A stretch of DNA of 64,000 nucleotides from MPNP01 sp965221445 (GTDB lineage Bacteria; Pseudomonadota; Alphaproteobacteria; Rhodobacterales; Rhodobacteraceae): assembly GCA_965221445.1 (NCBI GenBank), contig CBDCSF010000013.1, positions 1,302,001-1,366,000 on the forward strand, written 5' to 3'. Each line of letters opens with the position of its first letter. Position 1 is the first letter of the stretch. A program made the translations under genes and the position numbers. The notes beneath the pieces are model-generated. The model searched no databases. It was given only the letters and a program-made list of their open reading frames with translations, and was not told where the DNA came from. Positions 8,683 to 16,608 of this stretch are shown here, piece after piece.

Positions 8683-9651
8683 TTATTTGTGGAGAAGGCC
8701 AAGACCATCCAGAATTGGTGAGTAAAGGTCAATACCTGCCTGGATTAAGGCTGTTGTTTCATCAACACCATGTACCCAATTGTACCCAACGGATTTTGGT
8801 ACCTGTGAGATAAACTCTTCTTCTCCCATGGGCGTTGAGGCGTCCAACAACTTGTCAACAATCTCTTGTGGTGTACCTGCCCTGACTGCCAGACCACCAT
8901 GGACCCAAACTCCAGCTTCTTTACCTGGGAAGGCCTCACCTACGGTGCGTACACCTGGAAGGTCTTTCTCCATATAAGGTTGTCGTGCATTATCAAGGAT
9001 AATCAAGGGGCGAACCTCGCCTTCCTGGTAGGCGTGGATTGAAGCAACCTGACCAACGGCTACATCGACTTGACCTCCAATCAAACCTGCCATGGTTGCA
9101 GGTACGGTTTTTAATGCCAATGTCTTGAATTCCAACCCGAACTCATTCGCCAACTGAACTGCCGATAGGTTGGGAGGGGCACCCAGATTGTTAACTCCAA
9201 TGGTTAGTTTGTTTTTTCTGGCACCTTCAAGGAATTCTTCGAACGTAGTATACGGGCTATCTCCGCGTACATAAAGTGCGTTTGAAGCCGATATACCAGC
9301 AAATAACGGAATGAAATCCTCAAGTGGGTCGTAGGGTGTCTCACGCGTTAATGGTACAATCATGAAAGATGGTGGAGACCAGTTGAATAAAGTGTAACCA
9401 TCAGCGGGTGCTTCGGCCACAGACATAGTCGCAGGGATATGTGCTCCACCGGGCTTGTTGACAACGTTGACTGGAACCCCAAGTTCTCTTGAAAGAACAT
9501 CGGCATTCATGCGAGCGACAATGTCAGCGTTTCCTCCTGCCCCAAAACTAACAACATATGTGATTGGTTTTTCTGGCCATTCTGCCAATGCAGCACCCAT
9601 ACTCAACCACAAAACCGCTATAGCCGAAACGGTAAATTTGATCAGATTCAT
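8683..9651 (-). CDS. tripartite tricarboxylate transporter, periplasmic receptor TctC
   Basis: The 322-residue protein has a signal peptide (MNLIKFTVSAIAVLWLSMGAALA, cut near residue 23) and the TctC opening WPEKPITYVVSFGAGGNADIVAR, where the GAGG loop contacts ligand carboxylates. It starts at ATG 9651 behind GGAGG. It is the first gene of the tct-sulfatase-transketolase operon. The TctC (BugE-like) family binds carboxylates and other small ligands; cargo is not predictable, though the operon content suggests a sulfated or acidic sugar. Confidence 0.93.
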   Translation of the reverse strand: MNLIKFTVSAIAVLWLSMGAALAEWPEKPITYVVSFGAGGNADIVARMNADVLSRELGVPVNVVNKPGGAHIPATMSVAEAPADGYTLFNWSPPSFMIVPLTRETPYDPLEDFIPLFAGISASNALYVRGDSPYTTFEEFLEGARKNKLTIGVNNLGAPPNLSAVQLANEFGLEFKTLALKTVPATMAGLIGGQVDVAVGQVASIHAYQEGEVRPLIILDNARQPYMEKDLPGVRTVGEAFPGKEAGVWVHGGLAVRAGTPQEIVDKLLDASTPMGEEEFISQVPKSVGYNWVHGVDETTALIQAGIDLYSPILDGLGLLHK

Positions 9652-9790
9652 AGTTTATCCTCCATACTTTAAACTCAAATTAATTCTGTACCAATTGAAA
9701 GAATTCGAAACTGTTATTACCCATCTTAAAGGCTAGAATTTCCAGCTGAACTTAATCTCAACTTCACTTGGAATTGCCTTAATGGTCTAG

Positions 9791-9827
9791 ATGTATGTAT
9801 CTTTACATGTACCAACATAAAAGTCAA
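9791..9827 (-). promoter_or_regulatory. putative promoter/operator upstream of tctC
   Basis: On the minus strand TTGACT (9827-9822) is a good -35 match, followed at a normal distance by a poor TAAAGA -10. An A/T-rich imperfect dyad containing TACATGTA and ATACATACAT covers 9791-9812, overlapping the presumed -10. It is a plausible binding site for the GntR regulator encoded at 9857-10567. No experimental support; the call is from pattern only. Confidence 0.35.
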
Positions 9828-9856
9828 GCCACTATTCTCTTCCATCAAGAGAGGTG

Positions 9857-10567
9857 TTAGTCAACAGCAAACTCCATATCAAACTCCAACAGGTCGCTGG
9901 GGTAGTAAAGAATTGCCGAATAAACCATTTGACCATCAGCGTCATAAAATTCTCTTGCTACACGAAACACCGCTGAATTCACTTTGATACCAAGTGCTTC
10001 GGCCATGGTGAAATCCGCATATGAAATCGTTACATTCTGCCGGGCCTTGGTGATTGAAATCCCGAGATCCTTAAGAACCGACACCACGATTTCTTCCTCG
10101 AATCGCTCTGGTGCTTTTTCAAAAATTCGATCATCAAGCCTAATATCTACCTGACAAAACGGTTTACCCCATTTGGCATGAATTCGGCGTAAATAGCGAA
10201 AGTAGCGGCCATCTTCAGCCTTTTCGATAGTCGCAAATTTCTTGCGTACCGAAACTTGCATTTGATCGACCATCGCATAGATTTGTGAAATCTCCACTTT
10301 GAGTTGAAGCGTATGTTTTCTTGGCCGCTTCACATCCTTTACAAAGGTTCCACGCCCGGAATGCTTTTCAATCAACCCCTCTTCCTGAAGAGTATTCATC
10401 GCCTGCACCACTGTCATCCGAGCCACACCCAACTGCTCGGACAACTTACGCAAAGTAGGCAGGCGAGTTCCCGATACAAGACTACCGGACAGGATCTGTT
10501 GGCGGAGCACTTCGGCCACTTCTGCATGCAACGGAACAGCTGTTCGACGCATTGATTGAAGATCCAT
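9857..10567 (-). CDS. GntR-family transcriptional regulator with UTRA domain (HutC subfamily)
   Basis: This 236-residue protein has an N-terminal winged helix-turn-helix (residues about 10-75, with GTRLPTLRKLSEQLGVARMT and the GRGTFV wing end) and a C-terminal UTRA effector domain ending in YPSDLLEFD. The start at ATG 10567 has AAGGA upstream. It lies between the tct operon and the divergent transketolase/enolase operon and is the natural local regulator of both, probably sensing a sugar or sugar phosphate. Only about 54 bases separate it from the divergent operon. Confidence 0.9.
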   Translation of the reverse strand: MDLQSMRRTAVPLHAEVAEVLRQQILSGSLVSGTRLPTLRKLSEQLGVARMTVVQAMNTLQEEGLIEKHSGRGTFVKDVKRPRKHTLQLKVEISQIYAMVDQMQVSVRKKFATIEKAEDGRYFRYLRRIHAKWGKPFCQVDIRLDDRIFEKAPERFEEEIVVSVLKDLGISITKARQNVTISYADFTMAEALGIKVNSAVFRVAREFYDADGQMVYSAILYYPSDLLEFDMEFAVD

Positions 10568-10621
10568 GTTGACAATCCTTCTGCTTCAAAGGTATAAAGG
10601 TATATAACTATATTTTAACAC
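10568..10621. promoter_or_regulatory. divergent promoter/operator region, gntR and second transketolase operon
   Basis: The 54-base spacer holds the repeated half-site GGTATA (twice within about 16 bases) and an A/T-rich near-dyad, GTATATAACTATAT. GntR-type operators are short A/T-rich dyads, so autoregulation and control of the operon at 10622 are plausible. No clear Shine-Dalgarno precedes ATG 10622. Confidence 0.35.
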
Positions 10622-11458
10622 ATGTTGAGCATGAAAGTGAAACACAATCTGCATAAATTGACAAATATTGCCACGCGTTTGCGACTGCATGTGGTGGATA
10701 TGGTGGCACCATCAGGTCAGGGTTATGTACAACAAGGGCTAGGAGCGGCAGAAATTTTCACATCCCTCTACTTTGCCGAAGCAGCCATGGATCCAACCAA
10801 TCCAAATTGGCCGGATCGCGACCGTATTTTCCTGACCACTGCCCACAACACTGCGATATTCTATGCTACTCTCGCCGAGCGAGGCTATTTTGATGTGGTT
10901 GATTTGGCAACTTATGTCACAGATGGTTCTCCTCTTGAGATTAATTCATCTGAGCGCTTGGGATCATTTATCGAGGCAACCTGCGGTTCACTAGGTCAAG
11001 GCCTGTCTGTGGCTGTCGGCTGTGCATTGGCAGCCAAGCGCCAGGGTCGTGCAAGTCGCTTTTACGTCATCGTCGGGGATGGTGAAATGCAAGAAGGTCA
11101 AATTTGGGAAGCGGCAATGTATGCCGGGACCCAGGAACTCGACAATCTCTGCCTCATCGTTGATTATAATTTTGTCCAATCGGAAGGACCTATGAATCTA
11201 GTCATGTCGCTTGAACCCTTCTTGAACAAGATGGAGAGCTTTGGCTTTGCTTGCCAGGAAGTGGATGGCAACGACATTGAAGCTCTACTCAACGCCTATG
11301 ACAAAGCACGCGATACCAAAGGCAAACCCAGTTTCATTAAGGCAAACACATTGATGGGCAAGGGAGTTCCCTCGCTTGAAGGGTTAATGTTTCACCAACT
11401 TCGGTTTCCACCTGAAGTGGCCGCCAGTGCACGTGCTGAATTGGAGGCTCTGTTATGA
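10622..11458 (+). CDS. transketolase, N-terminal (thiamine-diphosphate binding) subunit, second copy
   Basis: This 278-residue N-terminal transketolase subunit carries GDGEMQEGQIWEAAMYAG followed by Asn in VDYNFVQSEG, plus CGSLGQGLS. It differs clearly from the copy at 3342-4181, so it is not a recent duplicate. Its TGA overlaps the ATG of the C-terminal subunit (ATGA). It may start at ATG 10622 or ATG 10631; neither has a strong Shine-Dalgarno. It opens the plus-strand operon that continues into an enolase-superfamily enzyme. The second pair probably acts on a different acceptor or a later sugar in the same catabolic route. Confidence 0.88.
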   Translation: MLSMKVKHNLHKLTNIATRLRLHVVDMVAPSGQGYVQQGLGAAEIFTSLYFAEAAMDPTNPNWPDRDRIFLTTAHNTAIFYATLAERGYFDVVDLATYVTDGSPLEINSSERLGSFIEATCGSLGQGLSVAVGCALAAKRQGRASRFYVIVGDGEMQEGQIWEAAMYAGTQELDNLCLIVDYNFVQSEGPMNLVMSLEPFLNKMESFGFACQEVDGNDIEALLNAYDKARDTKGKPSFIKANTLMGKGVPSLEGLMFHQLRFPPEVAASARAELEALL

Positions 11459-12441
11459 CCGAAACATTGACTCAACTTGAAGCAGCTGATTTCATCAATC
11501 GATCGTTCAAGCCACTACCTCGGGCTTATGGAGATGCATTGGTCAAGGCTGCGAAGGCTGATCCACGCATTGTTGCACTTTGTGCCGATTTGGTTCCCCC
11601 AACCGAAACCGACTTGTTCCGTGATATACTACCCGAGCGTTTTCATAACATTGGCATTGCTGAAGCGAATATGATCGGTATAGCTGGGGGCATGGCACGA
11701 TCTGGCGAAATACCATTTTGCCATTCCTTTTGTTCCTTTATCACCAAACGTGTCCTTGATCAGATAACCATGCAAGCAGCCTATCCGAATCTGCCGGTCA
11801 AAATAGTGGGCTTTCTTCCCGGTGTCGCCACATTGCTAGGTGTCTCGCATCAAGCTATTGAGGATGTTGCCATCATGCGTTCTGTACCAAACATGGCTAT
11901 TTTCGAACCTTCGGGGCCTGAATACCATGCTGCCATGGTCAAGCTTGCACTTGATTGGAATGGACCTGTCTACCTACGCATGAAACGTCCAGAAACCACA
12001 CCACCTGATTTCATACCCCAGAGTTTGAAGATCGGCAAAGGTGTGATCAGGCGCGATGGTTCCGATTTGACCATTATCTCGGCGGGACTCTGTGTGGCAG
12101 AATCTTTGGCAGCCGCAGATACGCTAGCCAATGCCGGAATCGAGGTACGCGTTATTGATATGGCCTCAATTAAACCGATTGATCAGGACCTGATAATTGA
12201 CAGTGCGGTCAAGACCGGGGCGATTGTTACTGCCGAGAACCATAATATCATCGGAGGACTTGGATCGGCTGTAGCAGAGGTTATCGTAGAGGAGGGAATT
12301 GGATTACCCTTCAAACGAGTAGGCATTAAGGATCAGTTTTGTGAGGGAGGAACCACGCCATTCCTTATGGACAAGTTCGGGTTAAACGCACCGGCTATTG
12401 CAAGTACAGTCCATCAGGTAATACAGAAAAAGAATGGATAA
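11455..12441 (+). CDS. transketolase, C-terminal (pyrimidine-binding) subunit, second copy
   Basis: The 328-residue protein has the pyrimidine-binding domain (HNIGIAEANMIGIAGGMARSG with the ThDP-activating Glu) and the C-terminal domain (TAENHNIIGGLGSAVAEV). It overlaps the N-terminal subunit gene by four bases and would form a heterotetramer with it. Although 1-deoxyxylulose-5-phosphate synthase is related, that enzyme is a single chain of about 620 residues, so split catabolic transketolase is the better call. Substrates are unknown. Confidence 0.87.
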   Translation: MTETLTQLEAADFINRSFKPLPRAYGDALVKAAKADPRIVALCADLVPPTETDLFRDILPERFHNIGIAEANMIGIAGGMARSGEIPFCHSFCSFITKRVLDQITMQAAYPNLPVKIVGFLPGVATLLGVSHQAIEDVAIMRSVPNMAIFEPSGPEYHAAMVKLALDWNGPVYLRMKRPETTPPDFIPQSLKIGKGVIRRDGSDLTIISAGLCVAESLAAADTLANAGIEVRVIDMASIKPIDQDLIIDSAVKTGAIVTAENHNIIGGLGSAVAEVIVEEGIGLPFKRVGIKDQFCEGGTTPFLMDKFGLNAPAIASTVHQVIQKKNG

Positions 12442-12444
12442 TTC

Positions 12445-12600
12445 ATGGGGCTGCGGTTTGTGTTCAGTTTCGGTAAGCGTACCTGTGAAATTGTTAATCC
12501 TGCCGATCTTTTAGTAAGGCCTGAGCGTTGGCCCTCTTCCGTAGGAACAACGACTTTGAAATTTGATGCGATCGAACTTGTCGCCTACATTGCATGGTGA
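12445..12600 (+). CDS. putative small ORF (51 residues) between transketolase and enolase-family genes
   Basis: A complete frame from ATG 12445 to TGA 12598-12600 encodes a 51-residue peptide starting MGLRFVFSFG and ending VAYIAW. It starts four bases after the transketolase stop and ends one base before the preferred ATG (12602) of the next gene, so it fills the gap exactly. That fit suggests either a real small gene or a leader that couples translation. No motif was recognised. The Shine-Dalgarno is weak. Confidence is low because short ORFs arise by chance. Confidence 0.4.
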   Translation: MGLRFVFSFGKRTCEIVNPADLLVRPERWPSSVGTTTLKFDAIELVAYIAW

Positions 12601-12601
12601 A

Positions 12602-13726
12602 ATGAACTTCCAAAACACGATAAAAATTTCCCGTATCAGAACCTTTCCAATCCGCACTTCGAGAGGAAACTCACCAAAAATGGCACTTGGTACCATGCCT
12701 ACCCGCCCTGCCCTCCTGATCAGGATTGAGGATAGCTCAGGCTGTTATGGTTGGGGGGAAATTTGGGCAAATTTCCCACCACGGGCCAATATCCATAAAG
12801 CAAATATTATTGAGGATGTCATTGAGGCTCATTTGCGGGGTTTTAACTACTCTGATCCACAGGAAGTACAGGAGGCATTACGAAATTCCTTATCCGTTTT
12901 CTTTCTCCATATTGGTCAAGTGCAAGTATTTGAGCATATTCTAGCAGGGATTGATACGGCGCTCTGGGATTTGGCTTTACGCCATGCGGGCGTCTCATTT
13001 GCCCAATTTATGGGACTTCAGTCTACAAAGGCACGCTCCTATGCCTCTTCAATCAATATCGAGAATCTCACACACCAAATTCCTCTACACGCAGAGATGG
13101 GGCAAACCTATTTTAAGCTCAAGATTGGCTTTACCGAACACAGTAATGCAAAAATCGTTTACAAAGCAACCAAGTTGGCCCCAAACGGGGCAGGGATTAT
13201 GGTCGATAGCAATCAATCCTGGACCCTGGAACAGGCTAAGAAATCACTGCGGGATATTGAGGCTTTTGAACCATTTTTTGCCGAAGAAGCACTACGCTCC
13301 GATGCACCTCACTCTGAGTGGGAAGAGTTGGTGTTAGCCACAGATATTCCCCTCGCTGCAGGGGAAAATATTTATGGAATTGATGAATTCCTTGCCATGA
13401 GCAGAGCAGGTCTGAAAGTACTTCAACCGGACGTAGCCAAATGGGGTGGGGTATCTGGTGCTCTTGATCTCGCACAAAGTGTACCCGATGATGTATTAAT
13501 CTGGCCACATTTTATGGGAACTGCCGTAGGCCAGATCGCTGCCTTGTCAGTCAGTGCTGCCATAGGCAAGAGTTCCTGTTGCGAAGTTGATGTTAATGAA
13601 AATCCCCTTCGTACGGAGCTTTGTGGAGATGTAATCACCATTGAAGGTGGAAAGGTCGAATTACCTTCAGTTCCAGGCCTTGTGCACCCGCCCATCTCCG
13701 AAAACCTCACAGAATTCGCAGATTAG
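12602..13726 (+). CDS. enolase-superfamily dehydratase/racemase (mandelate racemase/muconate cycloisomerase type)
   Basis: The protein of about 374 residues has the N-terminal capping domain and a C-terminal barrel with a KLK motif (YFKLKIGF), metal ligands in MVDSNQSW, FAEEAL and AAGEN, and a late His in IWPHFMG. These fit the MR/MLE subgroup, which removes an alpha proton from a carboxylate; many members dehydrate sugar acids. Start ATG 12602 gives a normal N-terminus; an upstream TTG/ATG at 12563/12566 is possible. It follows the second transketolase pair, so sugar-acid dehydration is a likely role. Substrate not assignable. Confidence 0.87.
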   Translation: MNFQNTIKISRIRTFPIRTSRGNSPKMALGTMPTRPALLIRIEDSSGCYGWGEIWANFPPRANIHKANIIEDVIEAHLRGFNYSDPQEVQEALRNSLSVFFLHIGQVQVFEHILAGIDTALWDLALRHAGVSFAQFMGLQSTKARSYASSINIENLTHQIPLHAEMGQTYFKLKIGFTEHSNAKIVYKATKLAPNGAGIMVDSNQSWTLEQAKKSLRDIEAFEPFFAEEALRSDAPHSEWEELVLATDIPLAAGENIYGIDEFLAMSRAGLKVLQPDVAKWGGVSGALDLAQSVPDDVLIWPHFMGTAVGQIAALSVSAAIGKSSCCEVDVNENPLRTELCGDVITIEGGKVELPSVPGLVHPPISENLTEFAD

Positions 13727-13734
13727 ATAAAAAC

Positions 13735-15372
13735 ATGAAACACGCTGCTGAATGGTTATCCGATTTTGCTGAAATCGTAGGCACAGGGAACGGAAAAAGT
13801 ATCTCGGAGTTGTTTAGTAAAGGTGGTTTTTGGCGTGATTATCTACCTTTCGGCTGGAGTCTACAAACCATTGAAGGTCGGAAAGACATCGCAAAATTTG
13901 GCTCAAAATATGGGGCAATCACTGGTTTTGAGGGCGTGTCTTTCGAAGGTAATCCTGATGACAACGAAGGGTTTTTTCGCTTTCAAACCAGGGATGGACC
14001 GGGCAGGGGTTATGTGTATCTTGAGGATGGCCTTTGCAGCACCTTGTTTACAATGATGAACAATTTGTCACACGAATGTACTAAGACAGCAGGAGAGACC
14101 TCACCATTTGTACTTGTTATAGGTGGTGGTCAAGCCGGTCTAGCCTTGGGTGCACAACTGCAAGAACTTGATGTACCCTACCTAATCATCGATAAATTTC
14201 CACGAGTAGGGGACCAGTGGCGATTGCGGTATGATAGTCTCGTGTTACATGATCCTGTTTGGTATAACCACATGCCCTTCAAACCCTTTCCAAAAGGTTG
14301 GCCTATCTTTACACCCAAAGATTTGATGGGAGAATGGTTGGAAGAATATGCAAAAGAACTCGCACTCAACATCTGGACGGGTACCAATCTTACTTCTGCT
14401 CGTTATGACGAAGCGCGGGGTATCTGGTACGCCAAAATTTGCCAGGACGGAGAAACACAAATTTTGACACCCACCCATTTGGTGTTAGCACTTGGACTCT
14501 CTGGCTTTCCAAAGGTACCAAATTTTGTTGGACATGAAATATTTGACGGTTCACAACTCCATTCAAGCGAATATAAAAGCTGGCATGAATCTGTCGGTAA
14601 ACAGGTAGTAATTATTGGTGCCAACAACTCGGCACATGATATTGCCTCTGATCTGGTTATAAACGGATCACATCCCATCATGATTCAACGCTCTTCTACT
14701 TTGGTTGTAGATCAACGAGATTACTGCGAGCGGATTTTAGGACCACTTTATTCGGCCAAAGCTCTCTCCAAGGGAATCACAGTTGACAAGGCAGATATCT
14801 TGCAGGCCTCAGTTCCCCTGCGCCTATTAGAACCGAAACATCGAGCCATTTGGGATGGCATTCGCAGGGACCGTCAGGGTTTTTATAAGTGCTTGGCCGA
14901 CGCTGGTTTCAAATTGGATTTTGCCGAGGATGGGACAGGGCTCGGCATGAAATATCGTCGCACCGCTTCGGGTTATTACATTGATGTCGGTGGGTCAGAG
15001 ATGGTAATAGACGGGAGCATCCAAATTCGCACAGGACAAGAGGTCAGCCATCTTTCGAGAAACGCGTTACATTTGACGAGTGGTGAAGAAATTATGACTG
15101 ATACTGTGATCTATGCCACCGGCTATGGTAACATGACAGACTGGATTGGCGCTTTGATAGATACAGAAACTGCCAGGCGTGTTGGCCCCTGTTGGGGCTA
15201 CGGTTCCGGGACCAAAGGAGATCCAGGACCATGGATCGGCGAGCAACGCAATATGTGGGTTGAAACAGCTCAATCAGGTTTATGGATGACTGGTGGTAAT
15301 CTTAGCCAGGCAAGATTTTTTTCACGCCTACTTGCCTTGCAACTGGCCAAGCAATGGATATTGTCAGATTGA
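13735..15372 (+). CDS. flavoprotein monooxygenase (FMO/YUCCA-like) with N-terminal SnoaL-like domain
   Basis: This 545-residue protein joins a SnoaL/NTF2-like domain (residues about 1-110) to a class B flavin monooxygenase-like body. The FAD motif is VIGGGQAGLALGAQ (near 125), followed by a DQWRLRYDSLVLHD segment, an NADPH-binding VIIGANNSAHDIA (near 300) and the VIYATGY motif (near 460). Such proteins hydroxylate or oxidise small organic or heteroatom compounds using NADPH and O2. It is eight bases downstream of the enolase-family gene and ends the operon. The real substrate is unknown; oxidation of a sulfur- or nitrogen-containing compound is one possibility. Confidence 0.85.
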   Translation: MKHAAEWLSDFAEIVGTGNGKSISELFSKGGFWRDYLPFGWSLQTIEGRKDIAKFGSKYGAITGFEGVSFEGNPDDNEGFFRFQTRDGPGRGYVYLEDGLCSTLFTMMNNLSHECTKTAGETSPFVLVIGGGQAGLALGAQLQELDVPYLIIDKFPRVGDQWRLRYDSLVLHDPVWYNHMPFKPFPKGWPIFTPKDLMGEWLEEYAKELALNIWTGTNLTSARYDEARGIWYAKICQDGETQILTPTHLVLALGLSGFPKVPNFVGHEIFDGSQLHSSEYKSWHESVGKQVVIIGANNSAHDIASDLVINGSHPIMIQRSSTLVVDQRDYCERILGPLYSAKALSKGITVDKADILQASVPLRLLEPKHRAIWDGIRRDRQGFYKCLADAGFKLDFAEDGTGLGMKYRRTASGYYIDVGGSEMVIDGSIQIRTGQEVSHLSRNALHLTSGEEIMTDTVIYATGYGNMTDWIGALIDTETARRVGPCWGYGSGTKGDPGPWIGEQRNMWVETAQSGLWMTGGNLSQARFFSRLLALQLAKQWILSD

Positions 15373-15446
15373 AAATGTTGTGCTGATAATTTTGATGACT
15401 ACTTCGAAGGAAAATTGAAGGTTAGTATATGCAAAAGACTGCCCAA

Positions 15447-15735
15447 TTTTCAGAGCATGGATGCTAAGTCAAAAATTGAAAAAATGTGTACGAGAGTCTA
15501 GCAGTTTTAAGGCTAACTCTACCCTGCTAACCCAGTACGCCGATGATAATTATAACAGCTACGGCAACAACACCTATAACCCACTTGGTTTGATTGGCTA
15601 GTCCACGTTCAATATCTGCTCGAAGTTCGTCATGTTCAGCACGCATTTTGTTCAAGGTTCCATCGATATTCGCTTCCATGATTTCATAATCCTTCTTCAG
15701 AAGTTCTACCCGCTTTTCAAGTTCGTTATAATCAG
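15447..15735 (-). pseudogene. remnant of small coiled-coil/transmembrane gene, copy B
   Basis: The segment duplicates 936-1230 with many substitutions. On the minus strand the frame reads as a coiled coil (EKRVELLKKDYEIMEANIDG) leading into a Trp-started membrane helix ending IIIIGVLG and a stop at 15527-15529. Copy B lacks the internal stop of copy A. The only ATG in frame is at 15679, which would give a 50-residue peptide; an upstream TAA closes the frame. Resemblance to DUF1640 proteins is inferred. The 15373-15971 gap holds nothing else that I recognise. Confidence 0.55.
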
Positions 15736-15971
15736 TTTATAGTTTAATATAGAATTGTTGATCTGACAAATCATTTCAGTTTAGTGAGTTTGAATGGTGA
15801 AACAATCCTTCATAACGTGCCTATACTATAACGAATAGTTGAAATCAGTGGAGTAGACAACTATTTCATTGCAAGTTTCCTGGCTAAATGATTAGGTATA
15901 GGAAAGTTATTATTTTGACTGGAAACAAATCTCCTGTTTCTACTGGTCATAATGATTTTGGTGAGGGTAAT

Positions 15972-16427
15972 ATGATCAAGTTTTCTTTGTGTTGCGAAAG
16001 GAACCACATTTTTGATAGCTGGTTTGAATCCAATAAAGCATTTGAAACTTTGAATTCAAAACAATTGCTTACATGCCCAATTTGCAATTCAACACTGATT
16101 AGCAAAAATATCATGGCACCAAACATTGTCGCTAAGGAAAACTCCACAAAAAACGAATGCCTAGAACAGAAAGAAGAGAAAAAAATTGATCTCCAAAAAC
16201 CGTTATCAAAGTACGAAGAAGCCCTTCAAACGATTAAAAAGGAATTAGAGAAAAACTCCGAGTATGTTGGGAAAAAATTCGTTGAGCAGGCTCGTATGAT
16301 GTATCAAAGTAGTACCGAAAAAAGGTCAATTCATGGCGAAGCTTCCCTCAAGGAAGCCAAAGAGCTTGTTGAAGAAGGCATTCCGGTAACCCCCCTACCT
16401 TGGCCTGTTGTTACAGATACAAACTAA
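15972..16427 (+). CDS. DUF1178 family protein
   Basis: This 151-residue protein starts MIKFSLCCERNHIFDSWF, with paired Cys-Cys and later CPIC, as in the DUF1178 family, and ends with the family block ENSEYVGKKFVEQAR...IHGEASLKEAKELVEEGIPVTPLPWP. The start at 15972 has GAGGG upstream; the longer frame from 15888 is unlikely. DUF1178 proteins are small, probably zinc-binding cytoplasmic proteins of unknown function, common in alpha- and betaproteobacteria. The middle region here is Lys/Glu-rich and longer than I would expect. Confidence 0.85.
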   Translation: MIKFSLCCERNHIFDSWFESNKAFETLNSKQLLTCPICNSTLISKNIMAPNIVAKENSTKNECLEQKEEKKIDLQKPLSKYEEALQTIKKELEKNSEYVGKKFVEQARMMYQSSTEKRSIHGEASLKEAKELVEEGIPVTPLPWPVVTDTN

Positions 16428-16608
16428 CACTGTATCCAAATTGTTCTAAACAACTTGCTTGTTTGGTTAATTTGCTCTCACCGTTTCATCTGATTGATAC
16501 AAAAAGGTTATATTATCTTGATTAAAGATATTGGAGAAAAATACTATGTGTAGAAATTCAGGAACAATCACATGCGTACTGATTGGGTAGTGATTTAAGA
16601 GTTTAGTT

